This document shows, piece by piece, positions 22,755 through 33,226 of a stretch of 64,000 bases of DNA; position 1 is the stretch's first letter; each line of letters opens with the position of its first letter. The stretch is from Isoetes taiwanensis. Taxonomy: Eukaryota > Streptophyta > Lycopodiopsida > Isoetales > Isoetaceae. Location of the stretch: positions 2,436,372 through 2,500,371 of the forward strand of contig JAJEKV010000095.1 in assembly GCA_021234155.1 (NCBI GenBank), written 5' to 3'. Position numbers and translations under genes: made by a program. The notes below the pieces were generated by a model. It was not told where the DNA came from. It worked only from the letters and a program-made list of their open reading frames with translations, and made no database searches.

Positions 22755-22835
22755 CGTGGATGATTGGATTCAAACCTCCGTGGAGCAAAGCCCACATGAT
22801 TTCTAGTCATGCCCAATAACCACTCGCACATCCAC
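22755..22835 (-). pseudogene. Degenerate tRNA-Ser(AGA)
   Basis: Anticodon loop CTAGAAA is normal. The T-arm is mispaired (TTTGAAT loop) and the D-arm is shortened at its CTG. Confidence 0.65.
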
Positions 22836-23094
22836 GCCAAATGTGGGAATACTTCGATACTTCTTAGATCATTAAGATATTTAGGAGGATAGGATTTGGC
22901 TAGTCATTTCTTCTCTCTCATTCCGATGTTTGATGGTTGGAAGAGCAAGATTAGCTTCGATCTCATTTCTCACCCTATGGTGCAATCGATTGCTTTCGCT
23001 TATCCTTATGTCATTATCAACATGTTTTAATGCATTAAATCTTCTTTTTGGCTCTTGCGCCAAGAACAAAATTAGAAGAGTTGAACCACGAGGA

Positions 23095-23165
23095 TGCATT
23101 GGCCGAGAATCGAACTTCGGTGCATCTACCATGGGGGTACTATTCTACCACTAGACCACCAATGC
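23095..23165 (-). pseudogene. Degenerate tRNA-Gly(GCC)
   Basis: 71 nt with a normal acceptor. The anticodon arm is scrambled (tgcatctaccatggggg on the plus strand), so no GCC anticodon. Confidence 0.7.
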
Positions 23166-23580
23166 ACAAGTAATACAAATGAATACCTTCTTAATTAACA
23201 AGCACATACAACAAACTCAATTAAATGCATCTCATAATCCAGTTCGCAAAAAAATATCATGGTCGTACAATAAGGTGTAGGAATGGTTGTTCTTCTAATA
23301 AGTCCAAACAAATGATTATGCCAAGGCATAAAGCGACAAGATTTGCTCAATCACCGTGTTCTTCCATGCTTGAACTTGATATCATAAAAAATTGAAAGAA
23401 TTAACATGTGAATGAGTAACAATGTCGAGCATTGGTGTGCCATTAATGGAGGCTATGCATAAACTCTAGAATATTGCGCCAGTGGAAGAGTGCGTAGGGA
23501 ATCTGAATGACAAACTCTATATATTAATCGAATGGACGTATGTGATAGGGACTATAAAATAATATGAACAAGCTCCTACA

Positions 23581-23662
23581 CGTGGATGATAGGATTCGAA
23601 CCCATGCGAGTAAAGCCCACATGATTTCTAGTCATGCCCAATAACCACTCTGGCACATCCAC
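23581..23662 (-). tRNA. tRNA-Ser(AGA)
   Basis: 82 nt, loop CTAGAAA, T-loop TTCGAAT. One T-stem pair is G-U and one variable-arm base differs. Likely foldable. Confidence 0.83.
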
Positions 23663-24249
23663 GCCAGCATATAGAATACTTCCGATACTTCTTAGATCAT
23701 TGAGATATTTAGGAGGATAGGATTTGGCTAGTTATTTATTCTCTCTCATTCTGATGTTTGATGGTTGGAAGAGCAAGATTAGCTTCGATCTCATTTCTCA
23801 CCCTATGGTGCAATCGATTAAATCTTCTTTTATCCTTATGTCATTATCAAAATGGTTTAATGCATTAAATCTTCTTTTTGGCTCTTCACACTAGACCACC
23901 AATTTTGGTCCATAAATTTTTTTTTACTTAACAAGTACAACCAACTCAATTGTTTTATGCCAAAAACAACACCAAAATGGTTGTTCCCTAAAAAGTCCAA
24001 ACAAACGATTATTTATCCGGATTTGCATCAAAGAGATTCCATGTTTTTGTTTTTGGCAAAAATCCCACGGTGGTTTTTCAAAATAATATGAGTGACTCCT
24101 ACTTTTAAAATAATATGACACTTTCTTTTTTTTGTCAACGTGTCCTTTTTTTTTCGGTGTTGTTTTTACCAAACTTTTTCGGGACGTGTAGTTTTTTTGG
24201 ACTCAGAGTTTTTGAAGGAGCTATCGTTGTTTGTCTTCTAAATAACATC

Positions 24250-24490
24250 GTGATTTAGATATTACTACGAGGTTAAAAATAATATTACAACATCAAAATC
24301 GATGGTTTTTAAAAAAAATTACATGTTGTTTAATAAAATACCACATGCGCTATTTAAATTTAGCTATTGTAGATTTAGATATTACTACAGGTTAAAAATA
24401 ATATTACAACATCAAAATCGATGGTTTTTTAAAAAAAAAATACATGTTGTTTAATAAAATACCACATGCGCTATTTAAATCTAGCTATTG
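24250..24490. repeat. 119-bp tandem duplication, second copy
   Basis: Equivalent of 16475-16712. The first unit has lost the cag of ctacagg (now ctacgagg). Confidence 0.8.
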
Positions 24491-25041
24491 TTGTTAATGC
24501 TACCAACTATTGTTTTTCAAAAATAAGGACATGTAAAAAACATTATTATGACACATAGAAAAGCGAGGTGTTGTTTTTGAAGTGTTTTTTAACCAATGAA
24601 ATATTAACACGTGCATGCTTTTTAAATAAAAACTCATTATTTTTATTAATGAAATATCAACACGTGGCACATTGAAATATCAACACGTGGCACATTAAAA
24701 AAAGCTAATATGTACCAAAAATCAATATATCATGAATTGCTTAATTTAAAATAAAAATGCCTTTTTGGGAATCGAACCCAAACAAGTCCATAAAGCATAA
24801 TATTATTTATTTGTAATCCAAATTTTAAAATTCTATCACTGATTATAGGATAATGGGGAAGATAAGGCTTGTTAATAATATCTTTTGGATTTTAAGTGGA
24901 TTATTGTTTTGTGAGAAAGTTCGAATGTAACAACGAGAAATATAACAATGCCAATGGATGCATTTTTCAAAACATTAAAATTCTACAAAGACTATTATTG
25001 CAAAGGCCTTAGTAAGTTTTCAAATCTTGATGGTTTGCCTA

Positions 25042-25861
25042 TTATATTACAAACTGCACGAAGTTGAAATGGATTGTTTCTCCAGTTGCTTGTGAGCATT
25101 TGATTTTACACGATCTGTGCCGCAATGCAATAGTACTGCTGCAACATTTTTCTTCTCTCAGAACGACAAAGAAAGTATGATGAGAACATGATTGAAATCT
25201 CAAATTGGAGTAAAAACAAATGCCACATGTACCTCGATGTTTTCTTAGGCGCTTTAGCTCCTCAAATTTAGGAGCATCATTTTTTAATTTCTTGCCCATC
25301 CATTTCTTGATTCGGATCGATTGAAGAGCAAAAGGGCTAGTTCCAAACAAACAAAGTTAACGTAAGTAAGGAGTAGAGCACGTAAGAATGGCGTAAACGT
25401 AAATGCAAAATCCAAAGAAGATTACTTGCCTTCACTTCCATCGTCTAAAATTGCTGGACTTAGCTTGCTGGAAAAGACTTAACAAATTAGTAGTAGGCTA
25501 AACAAATCTATGCAGCTAAATAGAGCAATCTACTAGTATTAGCATTATAGTTTACCAGATTTGTCTTTGTCAACCCGCTCGGAGAGGAAACAAATTCAAG
25601 CATAAAAATATATTTTGATTCTTTGGATGGACTCGAAGTTGAGTAGTTACGTCTGTTTAAATGAATCGATCTATAACAGCCCGGTAAACATTTCCTACAT
25701 GCCCGAAGTATGTAACTCAGCTCTATCTATGTAGATCGACCTCTCATAGGCAGGCAAACTAGAATCCAATACCGGGGATAGGCGCACTGGGGAAGCATCA
25801 CCACAGTGTTCCAATCCACCAAGCACGTCCCCGGCCAGACCTCGCTCAAGCATGCACCCAT
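25042..25861 (-). pseudogene. Broken second copy of the four-exon gene model
   Basis: Homologous to 17247-18072 and including the same start region (ATG at 25861). The frame is destroyed by changes at CAG/CTG: cacagaag reads cacgtaag, ggcagaaac reads ggcgtaaac, cttcagttcag reads cttgattcg. The exon core WMGKKLKNDAPKFEELK is still readable. Confidence 0.6.
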
Positions 25862-25959
25862 CACCAAGAAATCATCAGAGCCCAATCGAAGAGGGAGGGA
25901 AATGACGGCAATGCCATGCAGCCAGTAGATTGACAGATTTTAACAGTAAAAAACGAAAG

Positions 25960-26141
25960 GGGAAGAGCTTAGTTTGGGAACCAAAGGGACACTGCCGGAT
26001 TTGCATGCGCTTCAAGAAAGGGGGAAGAGCTTACGTTTGGGAACCCAAAGGGACATTGCCGGATTTGCATGCGCTTCAAGAAAGCGGGAAGAGCTTAGGT
26101 TTGGGGAACCCAAAGGGACATTGCCGGATTTGCATGCGCTT
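25960..26141. repeat. 62-64-bp triple tandem repeat, second copy
   Basis: Same as 18171-18349. Here the third unit is complete and continues into cttcgccttcgc. Confidence 0.85.
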
Positions 26142-28079
26142 CGCCTTCGCTATAGTTGGAGCAAGATGAAGCAGTCATTGCCATAGCTGGGCACAGGGCA
26201 ACGCGGGAAACAAAGAAACACAAACTGGCCCATTAAGGCCAACCAATAGGATGAGAAAGCCTGGATCACAATCTAGGCCGTTAATCTCAACTCACCTCGG
26301 CCGTTAGATGGGGATGCAGGTTAAATAGAAAACGAAAATTCTAAAAATGCCTCTTACTTCTTTATAATTTTAAAAGTGACCCTCCATTTTTTTTTTTATT
26401 TGTTGAAATGCCTCTAGCCTACTTCTTATACTAGGAGGATTAATCACTGTGATTAACAAGAAGCCCAACAAGGGTGACCGTGAATTTTTCGTTTTGTCAT
26501 AGCAGACCTCCTTGAAGCTCAAGCCTCGCGTTTTCGCATTGAACATGCTGCTTGTTTTTACATAAGTGATTTTGATGTCAGATTTATCATTTTTTGCCAA
26601 CAAAATTTGCGTTTAATCTTGCCACATTGCCGGGCCTTATCATTTTTGAGACCCTTGACAACATGGCAACTGGGTGGGAGATTCCGGCCCTAATGGAAAG
26701 CGGCAACAATTCCACTCAAGCGGTCACATGCAGGTAAGAACCAAGCAAAACTCCCAGTTGCCATGTTGTGGCGGCCTGGAAGTGGGTCGCGGATTCCAGA
26801 TTGTGGCGGCCTGGCAGTGGGTCGCGGATTCCAGACCCGCTCCTGGCTCCCGCCGGTCGCGGGTCCCCTGGAATCTTGTAGAAGAAAAATAGTAGAGTGG
26901 GAGTGAGAGAAAGGGCATGAAACTAATGGGGTTTCTTGAAATATAGTTTTTCTTATGATTGAATGCTATTGATTTGATGTTCTTTCTTGTAGGCCATCGA
27001 TTCATGCTATAGATCTAAGATTGGAGAGCATAGTCGATTGTCTTGGAACTTCTGTTGTGTAGAATCGAAGATTTTTCATCAGTCTTATGCAGGTCTAAGG
27101 TCTCTTAAGCTAATTGCCAATTCCTTGTGATGTAGAGTTTGTGCTTTCTTAATTGTTACAACAATGTTATTTCTTCTTTTAAAAATTCAATAGTTGAAAA
27201 ATATGTATCTATGCTTCTTATAATATGAAATGAAGTAAAAAAGTATATCAAAAGAGAAGAAAGTTCAAATAAAGAAGGTGGCTATCTAGGTGGAAAATTG
27301 AAGAAAAGAAAGGCAGATAGAATTGACGAAGATGATAAGCCGGATCTCAGATTCAAAAGCAATGTACAAAAAATGAGGAAATTGGAGTTGACATAGTGAA
27401 GTCGAATGAAATTTAAATTCCGAAAGAAAGGAGTACCTCAATTTAGTTTTGTATACGGTCAAATCTAAAGGCTTGCCCCTGAATACCCTAGACATCTATT
27501 AAGAAGCCAATGAAGGTTTGTCACATTGCAAGTTTCTTGGTACACAAATTTTAATTTGGACTATTTAGTGAAAATTGTTTGCATCGTTGATTTGTGCAAT
27601 AACATGACTTAAGATATTAAAATCGAAAGGAAAAACCCTCAACCTTACAAAAACCATGATAAACAAAAACCAAAGGGTTTCCATTCGAGAAGCAAATTTA
27701 AACAAGATGGAGCTTCGACCATGATCTTCAATGGAAGATGAACCATATGCTACTGCATGGCATGTTACTATATTCCAAAATGGAAAGCGGGAAGATAATT
27801 TCGTGGCAACTTAGAAAAAAACATCGAATCAACTTAGGCAAAAACATAGACTTACAACTACAACGGTTTCTCGATGATTTTTAGTGCTCCAACTAGTGCA
27901 CATTGGCAACGGAGAAGCCGAATGCCCTTGTAGGAGTTCCAAAAATAGTATTGTAGCTCCAAAATCGCTTTGCCAAATTCCATGTTGTGTGGAGAGGGGG
28001 TATTCTAGTGTTAAGATTGGTTTCTACGTATCGGAAAAACCAAAGCAAGAGATACCCTTATCTCAATTGCTCAAAACGT
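26142..28079. other. No gene recognised
   Basis: Mixed intergenic-type sequence inside the large element. A short direct duplication (gtggcggcctgg.agtggg) lies at about 26767-26835. ORFs are under 95 codons and resemble nothing known to me. Confidence 0.5.
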
Positions 28080-28289
28080 TGGAGCCCACGTGGCATGTTT
28101 GAGACACCTTGGCATGTTGGAGCCTAGATGGCATGTTGGAGCCTAGGTGGCATGTTGGAGCCCACGTGGCATGTTTGAGCCACCTTGGCATGTTGGAGCC
28201 TAGGTGGCATGTTGAAGCCCATGTGGCATGTTTGAGCCACCTTGTCATGTTGGAGCCTAGGTGGCATGTTTGAGCCACCTTGCCATGTC
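28080..28289. repeat. 19/38-bp minisatellite, small block
   Basis: Alternating monomers ggcatgttggagcctaggt and ggcatgtttgagccacctt, about ten in all. Same family as 36250-37822 and 47730-49355. Confidence 0.85.
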
Positions 28290-28299
28290 GTCCGAAAAA

Positions 28300-28540
28300 G
28301 CGAAATTACCCTAGGGACCAAGTTACACGGTCATTTTTTGCAGCAAAAGAAACACGAACCCTCTACATGGCAGTATTCTGCACCCTCTGCTAAGGCCAAT
28401 TCACTATGAATGTGTTGGGCATGAGCTACTTTGGCGCTTCCGGGAGCAAGGGTTGTCTTCTGCCCACGAATCTTGGTCTCCAGGGTAATGTCGATGTTTC
28501 GAGTCCGTTGGCAGAGTCAGATCACAGTTCTGGGGTGGGA
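28300..28540. repeat. Tandem duplicate, first copy, left part
   Basis: With 31401-31680 it forms one copy of a unit repeated at 31980-32500 (accaagttacacggtcat, ctaaggccaattcacta and further shared blocks). A CACTA element splits this copy. Confidence 0.8.
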
Positions 28541-31400
28541 CACTACAAGAGAAGGGTACCTATAGTGTCTAGTGTAACGTCAATTTTTTTGACACAAGGA
28601 GAACCTGTCTAAACCCAATTATTGTCACAGTCTTGACACTATACTTGTCGTGATCATTTGTCACAAACATGCCACAATAGCGTCAAATGTTGTGTCAAGC
28701 TTGTGGCTTTAATTTATGTCATAATATTGACACAAAATCAATTTGAAACTATATGGTAATCTAGAAAATGTCAAACTTGTGGCAATACTTTAACAACATT
28801 ACATCAACATTATAGCAAGCTAGTGCCTAAATAGTAGCTAGAATACATCTACAATAAGACAACCAATAAGAAATGTTGTGACTAATTTTGTATTAAAAAA
28901 ATACCTAGTATTATGACCATATTGTGATAGACAAATAATGACTATAATGACAACATAGCATCATCATCATGGCAAGGTAGTGACAAAATATCACCTATAA
29001 TCCTATCCACAATAAGAAGTTTTGTGATCAGTTTTGTGTCTACAAAATAACTAGTGTTATGATCACATTATGATAGACAAATGGAGCCTATACTAACAAC
29101 ATAGCGTCATCATCATGGCAAGCTAGTAACGACATGATAGCTATATTCCATCTACCTTAAAACAATCTTTCTCTGCCATCTTTTTCATACCTAGCTTCAT
29201 ACCCAGCTTCGTTCTTTGCTGCATCATTCATAGTGCTTTGCTGTGAAAAAATAACAGTATGCCAAAAGAGACAAGCTTGAAGATCTTTTTCTACACAACT
29301 TCTTGATTCTAAAAGTGTTGGTTTTGTTACAGTACCAGGGCATCTCCAGAGAGAAGGAATGACAAATCAAGAAGATCGATGCTGCTTATGATTATTTCGG
29401 GAGAGCCAGCAAAATGCCAGCCCTCCAATGCTATAAAATCATGCTGGTCTGTGTCCTGCTCTTGCCCTCTGCTTAGAGAGTGTCTGATGCTTCATACTCT
29501 GCCTTGTTGTCTCTCTGTTGATTCTGTGCCTGCAAGATAAGCCATAGCCAAGCTCTGCTAAGCCGAATCTAGAAAAGAAAATATGTTATACATGTTAAAA
29601 GCTGGAGCCAAGTATCTACAAGAAAATTTCTGATATCTTCATATCTCACCATATCTTTTACCTGCAAGCACAAGAATCAGCAAAAAAGTGCAGTTTTGCC
29701 ATAGCCGACATAGTTTTGCCATAGTCAGCATTCTGTTGTCCAACCTGCAGAAAAGCCACCATGCCTGTTGCCGAATCCATCCGCTATAGCCTGTTTGCCG
29801 CACATACTTAGCCGACCTGCAGAAAAGAATGAAAAGGAGAAGAGTGCAGCAGCAGCCAGTAAAAGATGCAAGGCTTATTGCTGGATTTACTGAGGAAGGG
29901 GAATGAAGAACAGAAATTTTGCTTCTGCCATAACCGCTTGTTTGCTTTCTGTTTGCCGCCCACGATCTGCAAGAGATGGGAAGGGAGGAGAAAAGAAGAG
30001 TAAAAGGAAGATCTATCCGCCATTACTGACCACCATATCCGCCATTCTCTCAAGAAGCCATACCTATCAAGAAGCTGCCGCCATCACCTGTTCGTTGCCG
30101 CTCCACGATCAACAAAAATTTTCTTTCCCTCTTTTCTTATCATGTTTATATTTACATATTTGCCCCTTTTGCCTTTCTCGTCTATTCTTGCCTTTTTGCC
30201 ACACACTTTTGATTTTCCATGCCACGATTCGTTCCATATGTTCCATATGATTTTTGTATCTTTTTTCTCCCTTTTTTCCACCACTTATCACGTTGCCACT
30301 TTGCCACTTTACCACTTATTATTTTTCACCTACTTGTTATGCCTTGCAATACCTTCCATATATTATTGCCATTTTTTGCACCTTTACATATCATCTTGCC
30401 ACTTCTTTATTGTGAAAAATTTATCATTTGCCTTATTGCACACCTTGTTGGACACTTTGGCTAGCAACGCGACATCTTTTTGAATAAGGGAAAGTCCCTC
30501 CGGGCTTGATTCCGGAGAGGAAACCCTGTCGACCCGCAGAGCGGGGAGGCTGGGTTGACCCTCCGGAATCAAGCCCGTAGGGACTTTGCCCTACCAAAGA
30601 CGAAGAGATTACCGAACATGCACATGATCCATCCGAAGCAATTAGGAATTTGGCTCTTTGTTTATATCTAGATGAGGATGAGATAGAGGATATTGAGAAA
30701 CGATCTTAATGAAGTTGCCACATGTGATTAATCAACATTGTTAATCTTATTGCTATGACTACTATGGTATAGCTCATTTGGTATTGAGTAATGTTTTTTA
30801 TCTTCCTATAAATTTGCTCCCTTGTTCAAGTTGCCAAGTACCCTTCACCATTATCTATTCCCCTTCATCTGACTGTGTCCAATTCATTCTTTCTATCAAG
30901 TAACATTCCTTAGCGCAATACCAAATCTTTAATAATATATGAATACCAAACTCAATTCTACTAATATATTAGATACAAATTGGATGGCATTATGTTATAA
31001 ATCTCATCGAAATGTTATAATGATGGAGTTATAAATTTGTTAAAAAATTGTTGCAACAACCCACTTGAATTGCAATATAAAGTTGACAAAATGCTCCTCA
31101 AAGTTCCGTTAGGATATTAGATGAAATTTTGGATAATCGTTTGTTATAAGTCTTAAAAAAAAGTTGGCACAACTTAGCTTAAATATTGTTCAAAAGTTGT
31201 GCAAAAACCTACTTAACATGCGATAGAAAGTTGACAAAAGGAGGTCATTGCTTTGACAAAAGATTTGACACTATGGAGTAGACACAATGTTGACACAACA
31301 CAAGCACTTTGTGTCAAGATAGTAGTATTCGACACAAATTTGTCACTACACATAGGACTTGTCACAAGGGTTGACACTATACCCCCATCCTCTTGTAGTG
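28541..31400. mobile_element. CACTA (En/Spm) non-autonomous element
   Basis: Ends are CACTACAAGAG at 28541 and the complement CTCTTGTAGTG at 31400, extending to an imperfect inverted repeat of about 28 bp ending in TATAGTGTC. The 3-bp target duplication GGA is at 28538-28540 and 31401-31403. The paralogous unit at about 32210 has the uninterrupted site with one GGA. Subterminal regions are rich in short TGTCA/TGACA words, as usual for CACTA elements. 29160-30480 contains unrecognised sequence, possibly captured. No transposase. Confidence 0.9.
30488..30591. repeat. Hairpin-forming inverted repeat (MITE-like)
   Basis: Arms of about 33 bp at 30488-30520 and 30559-30591 share the core gggcttgattccggag and end in GGGAAAGTCCC / GGGACTTTGCCC. 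The loop is about 38 bp. It lies within the CACTA element. Confidence 0.75.
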
Positions 31401-32500
31401 GGAGAGTTGCCCGTCCGTGGCCAAGGACCCTCCAGAGAGGACCTTTGGGACGAACTTCTTCTGGAAGGTTTTAGGGCTCCGTCTTCTGGCATCAATGCCC
31501 TCCCACTACCTCATGACATTGTGCAAGATCCTGGTCCAATCGGGGTGGGGTATGGCCTCCAAAACGTAAACCCCCGTATGTTGCTAGGTTATTGTAGGGT
31601 TTACGTTATGGAGAGCGAAGTTTTATTCAGTTGCACTTGAGACATGGTCGAAAGCCGCAGCTTGAAAACAAGAAGCAAATGTAAACGAATTTAAATGGGG
31701 TTTGGATTTACCGAGGCATGCTTTCCTACCAAGCAGCCTCCTCCCGGAGGGCAAATGCAAATGCCTCCCTTCCTAACCCGTTTCCCTATCCGACCGCTGA
31801 ATTCTCCATTCAAGTAACTTGCTTCGAAAGGTGCTCAAGAAAATTCAAGATCTGTCCGGAGAACATATCCCTCCGCAAAGTGTCATGTAGTCGGCCGGGT
31901 AGAAACCCAAGTGTTTTGTCATTCGGGCAAGACAAAGGTTCTAAATGGAGATTTGACTTCGCCATGTTGTCCCAAACAAATAAATTACCCTAGAGACCAA
32001 GTTACACGGTCATTTTTGCAGCAAAAACGCATTACCTAACCCTCTACATGGCGTGATTTCCGCACCCTCCGCTAAGGCCAATTCACTAGGAACGTGTTGG
32101 ACATGAGCTATTTTGGCGCCTCCGGAGCAGGGGTGGTTTTCTGCCCACAAAACTTGGTCCTTATGGTAATGTCGATGTTTTGAGTCCGCTGGGCGAGTCG
32201 ATCATAGTTCCGGGGGGGAGAGTTGCCCGCCCATGGCCGTGGGACCCTCCGTGAGAGGACCTTTGGGTCGAACTTTTCTTCGAAGGTTTTAGGTCAAGGC
32301 CAACGCCTCCCACTACCTCATGACATTGTGCAAGATCCTGGTCCAATCGGCTAGGGTATGGCCTCCAACACGCAAAACCCCGTGGCGCTGCCGTGTTATT
32401 GTAGGGTTTACGCTTATAGAGGTCGAAGTTTTATTCGGGCTTGCACTTGAGACATGGTCGAGAAGTCGCGCGGTTGAAAACAAGAAGCAATAGAAACCGC
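31401..32500. repeat. Tandem duplicate: rest of first copy and full second copy
   Basis: 31401-31680 continues the first copy (gggagagttgcccg...). 31980-32500 is the second copy and shows the empty CACTA site at about 32210. 31680-31980 is unique. No gene is recognised. Confidence 0.75.
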
Positions 32501-32508
32501 GGTGAGTC

Positions 32509-33160
32509 TCCGCCTTGACGCTGAGATGTAAACCCTAGCAAACCCTAGGGTTTGATAGGGTTTACATTCTCGGGATGTCCGGCGACCCGTAGGGCCCGTG
32601 GATCCGACGTGGAATACCCGTCTTTGGATTACCCTCATGGCACCGGGAGACAGGGGCCAAATTTCCCTGGCAAAGATAATTTTTCGAGACTCCCTTCACA
32701 AGCCCCTTTCCAAAGGAAGGGGAGTTCGAAAAGCATGCCGCGCATGGGGATTCGACCCCATCTCCCGCATGGTCCCCGTGAGCATACACAGAGAACTCCA
32801 TGCAAAGTTTCGGATGTGTGAGTCTCCGCCTTGATGCTCGAGATGTAAACCCTAGCAAACCCTAGGGTTTGATAGGGTTTACATTCTCCGATGTCCGGCG
32901 ACCCGTAGGGCCCGTGATCCGACGTGGAATACCCGTGGCCGGATTACCCTCATGGCACCGGGAGACAGAGCCAAATTTCCCGCAAAGATACCTTTTTTGA
33001 GACTCCCCTTCACAAGCCCCTTTCCAATGAAGGGGAGTTTGGAAAAGCATGCCGCTGCAGGGGATTTGACCCCATCTCCCGCATGGTCCCCGTGAGCATA
33101 CACGAGAACTCCATGCAAAGTTTCGGATGTGTTAGTCTCCGCCTTGACGCCGAGATGTAA
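32509..33160. repeat. ~310-bp tandem repeat
   Basis: Two units, each starting gagtctccgccttga and containing the short palindrome accctag/ctagggt within gtaaaccct...agggtttac. A third unit begins near 33135 and breaks off. Confidence 0.8.
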
Positions 33161-33226
33161 ACCCTACCAAACCCTTTGGTAGGATTTACATTCTGGGATG
33201 CTCCTCTCGATCAAGAGGGCCGTGGA

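Larger units (their letters stand above)
21699..23886 (-). repeat. tRNA-Gly/tRNA-Ser array block (about 2.6 units)
   Basis: Contains Gly copies at 21776, 22265 and 23095 and Ser copies at 21921, 22755 and 23581. The first two units are strongly altered at CAG/CTG positions. The last part (from about 23170) is clean. It ends ggctctt at the left end of the large element. Confidence 0.83.

Noticed and set aside
28541..31400. LTR retrotransposon as an explanation of the repeats around 28-33 kb
   Set aside because: No TG...CA long terminal repeats, primer-binding site or reverse transcriptase motifs seen; CACTA ends and a 3-bp duplication fit better.
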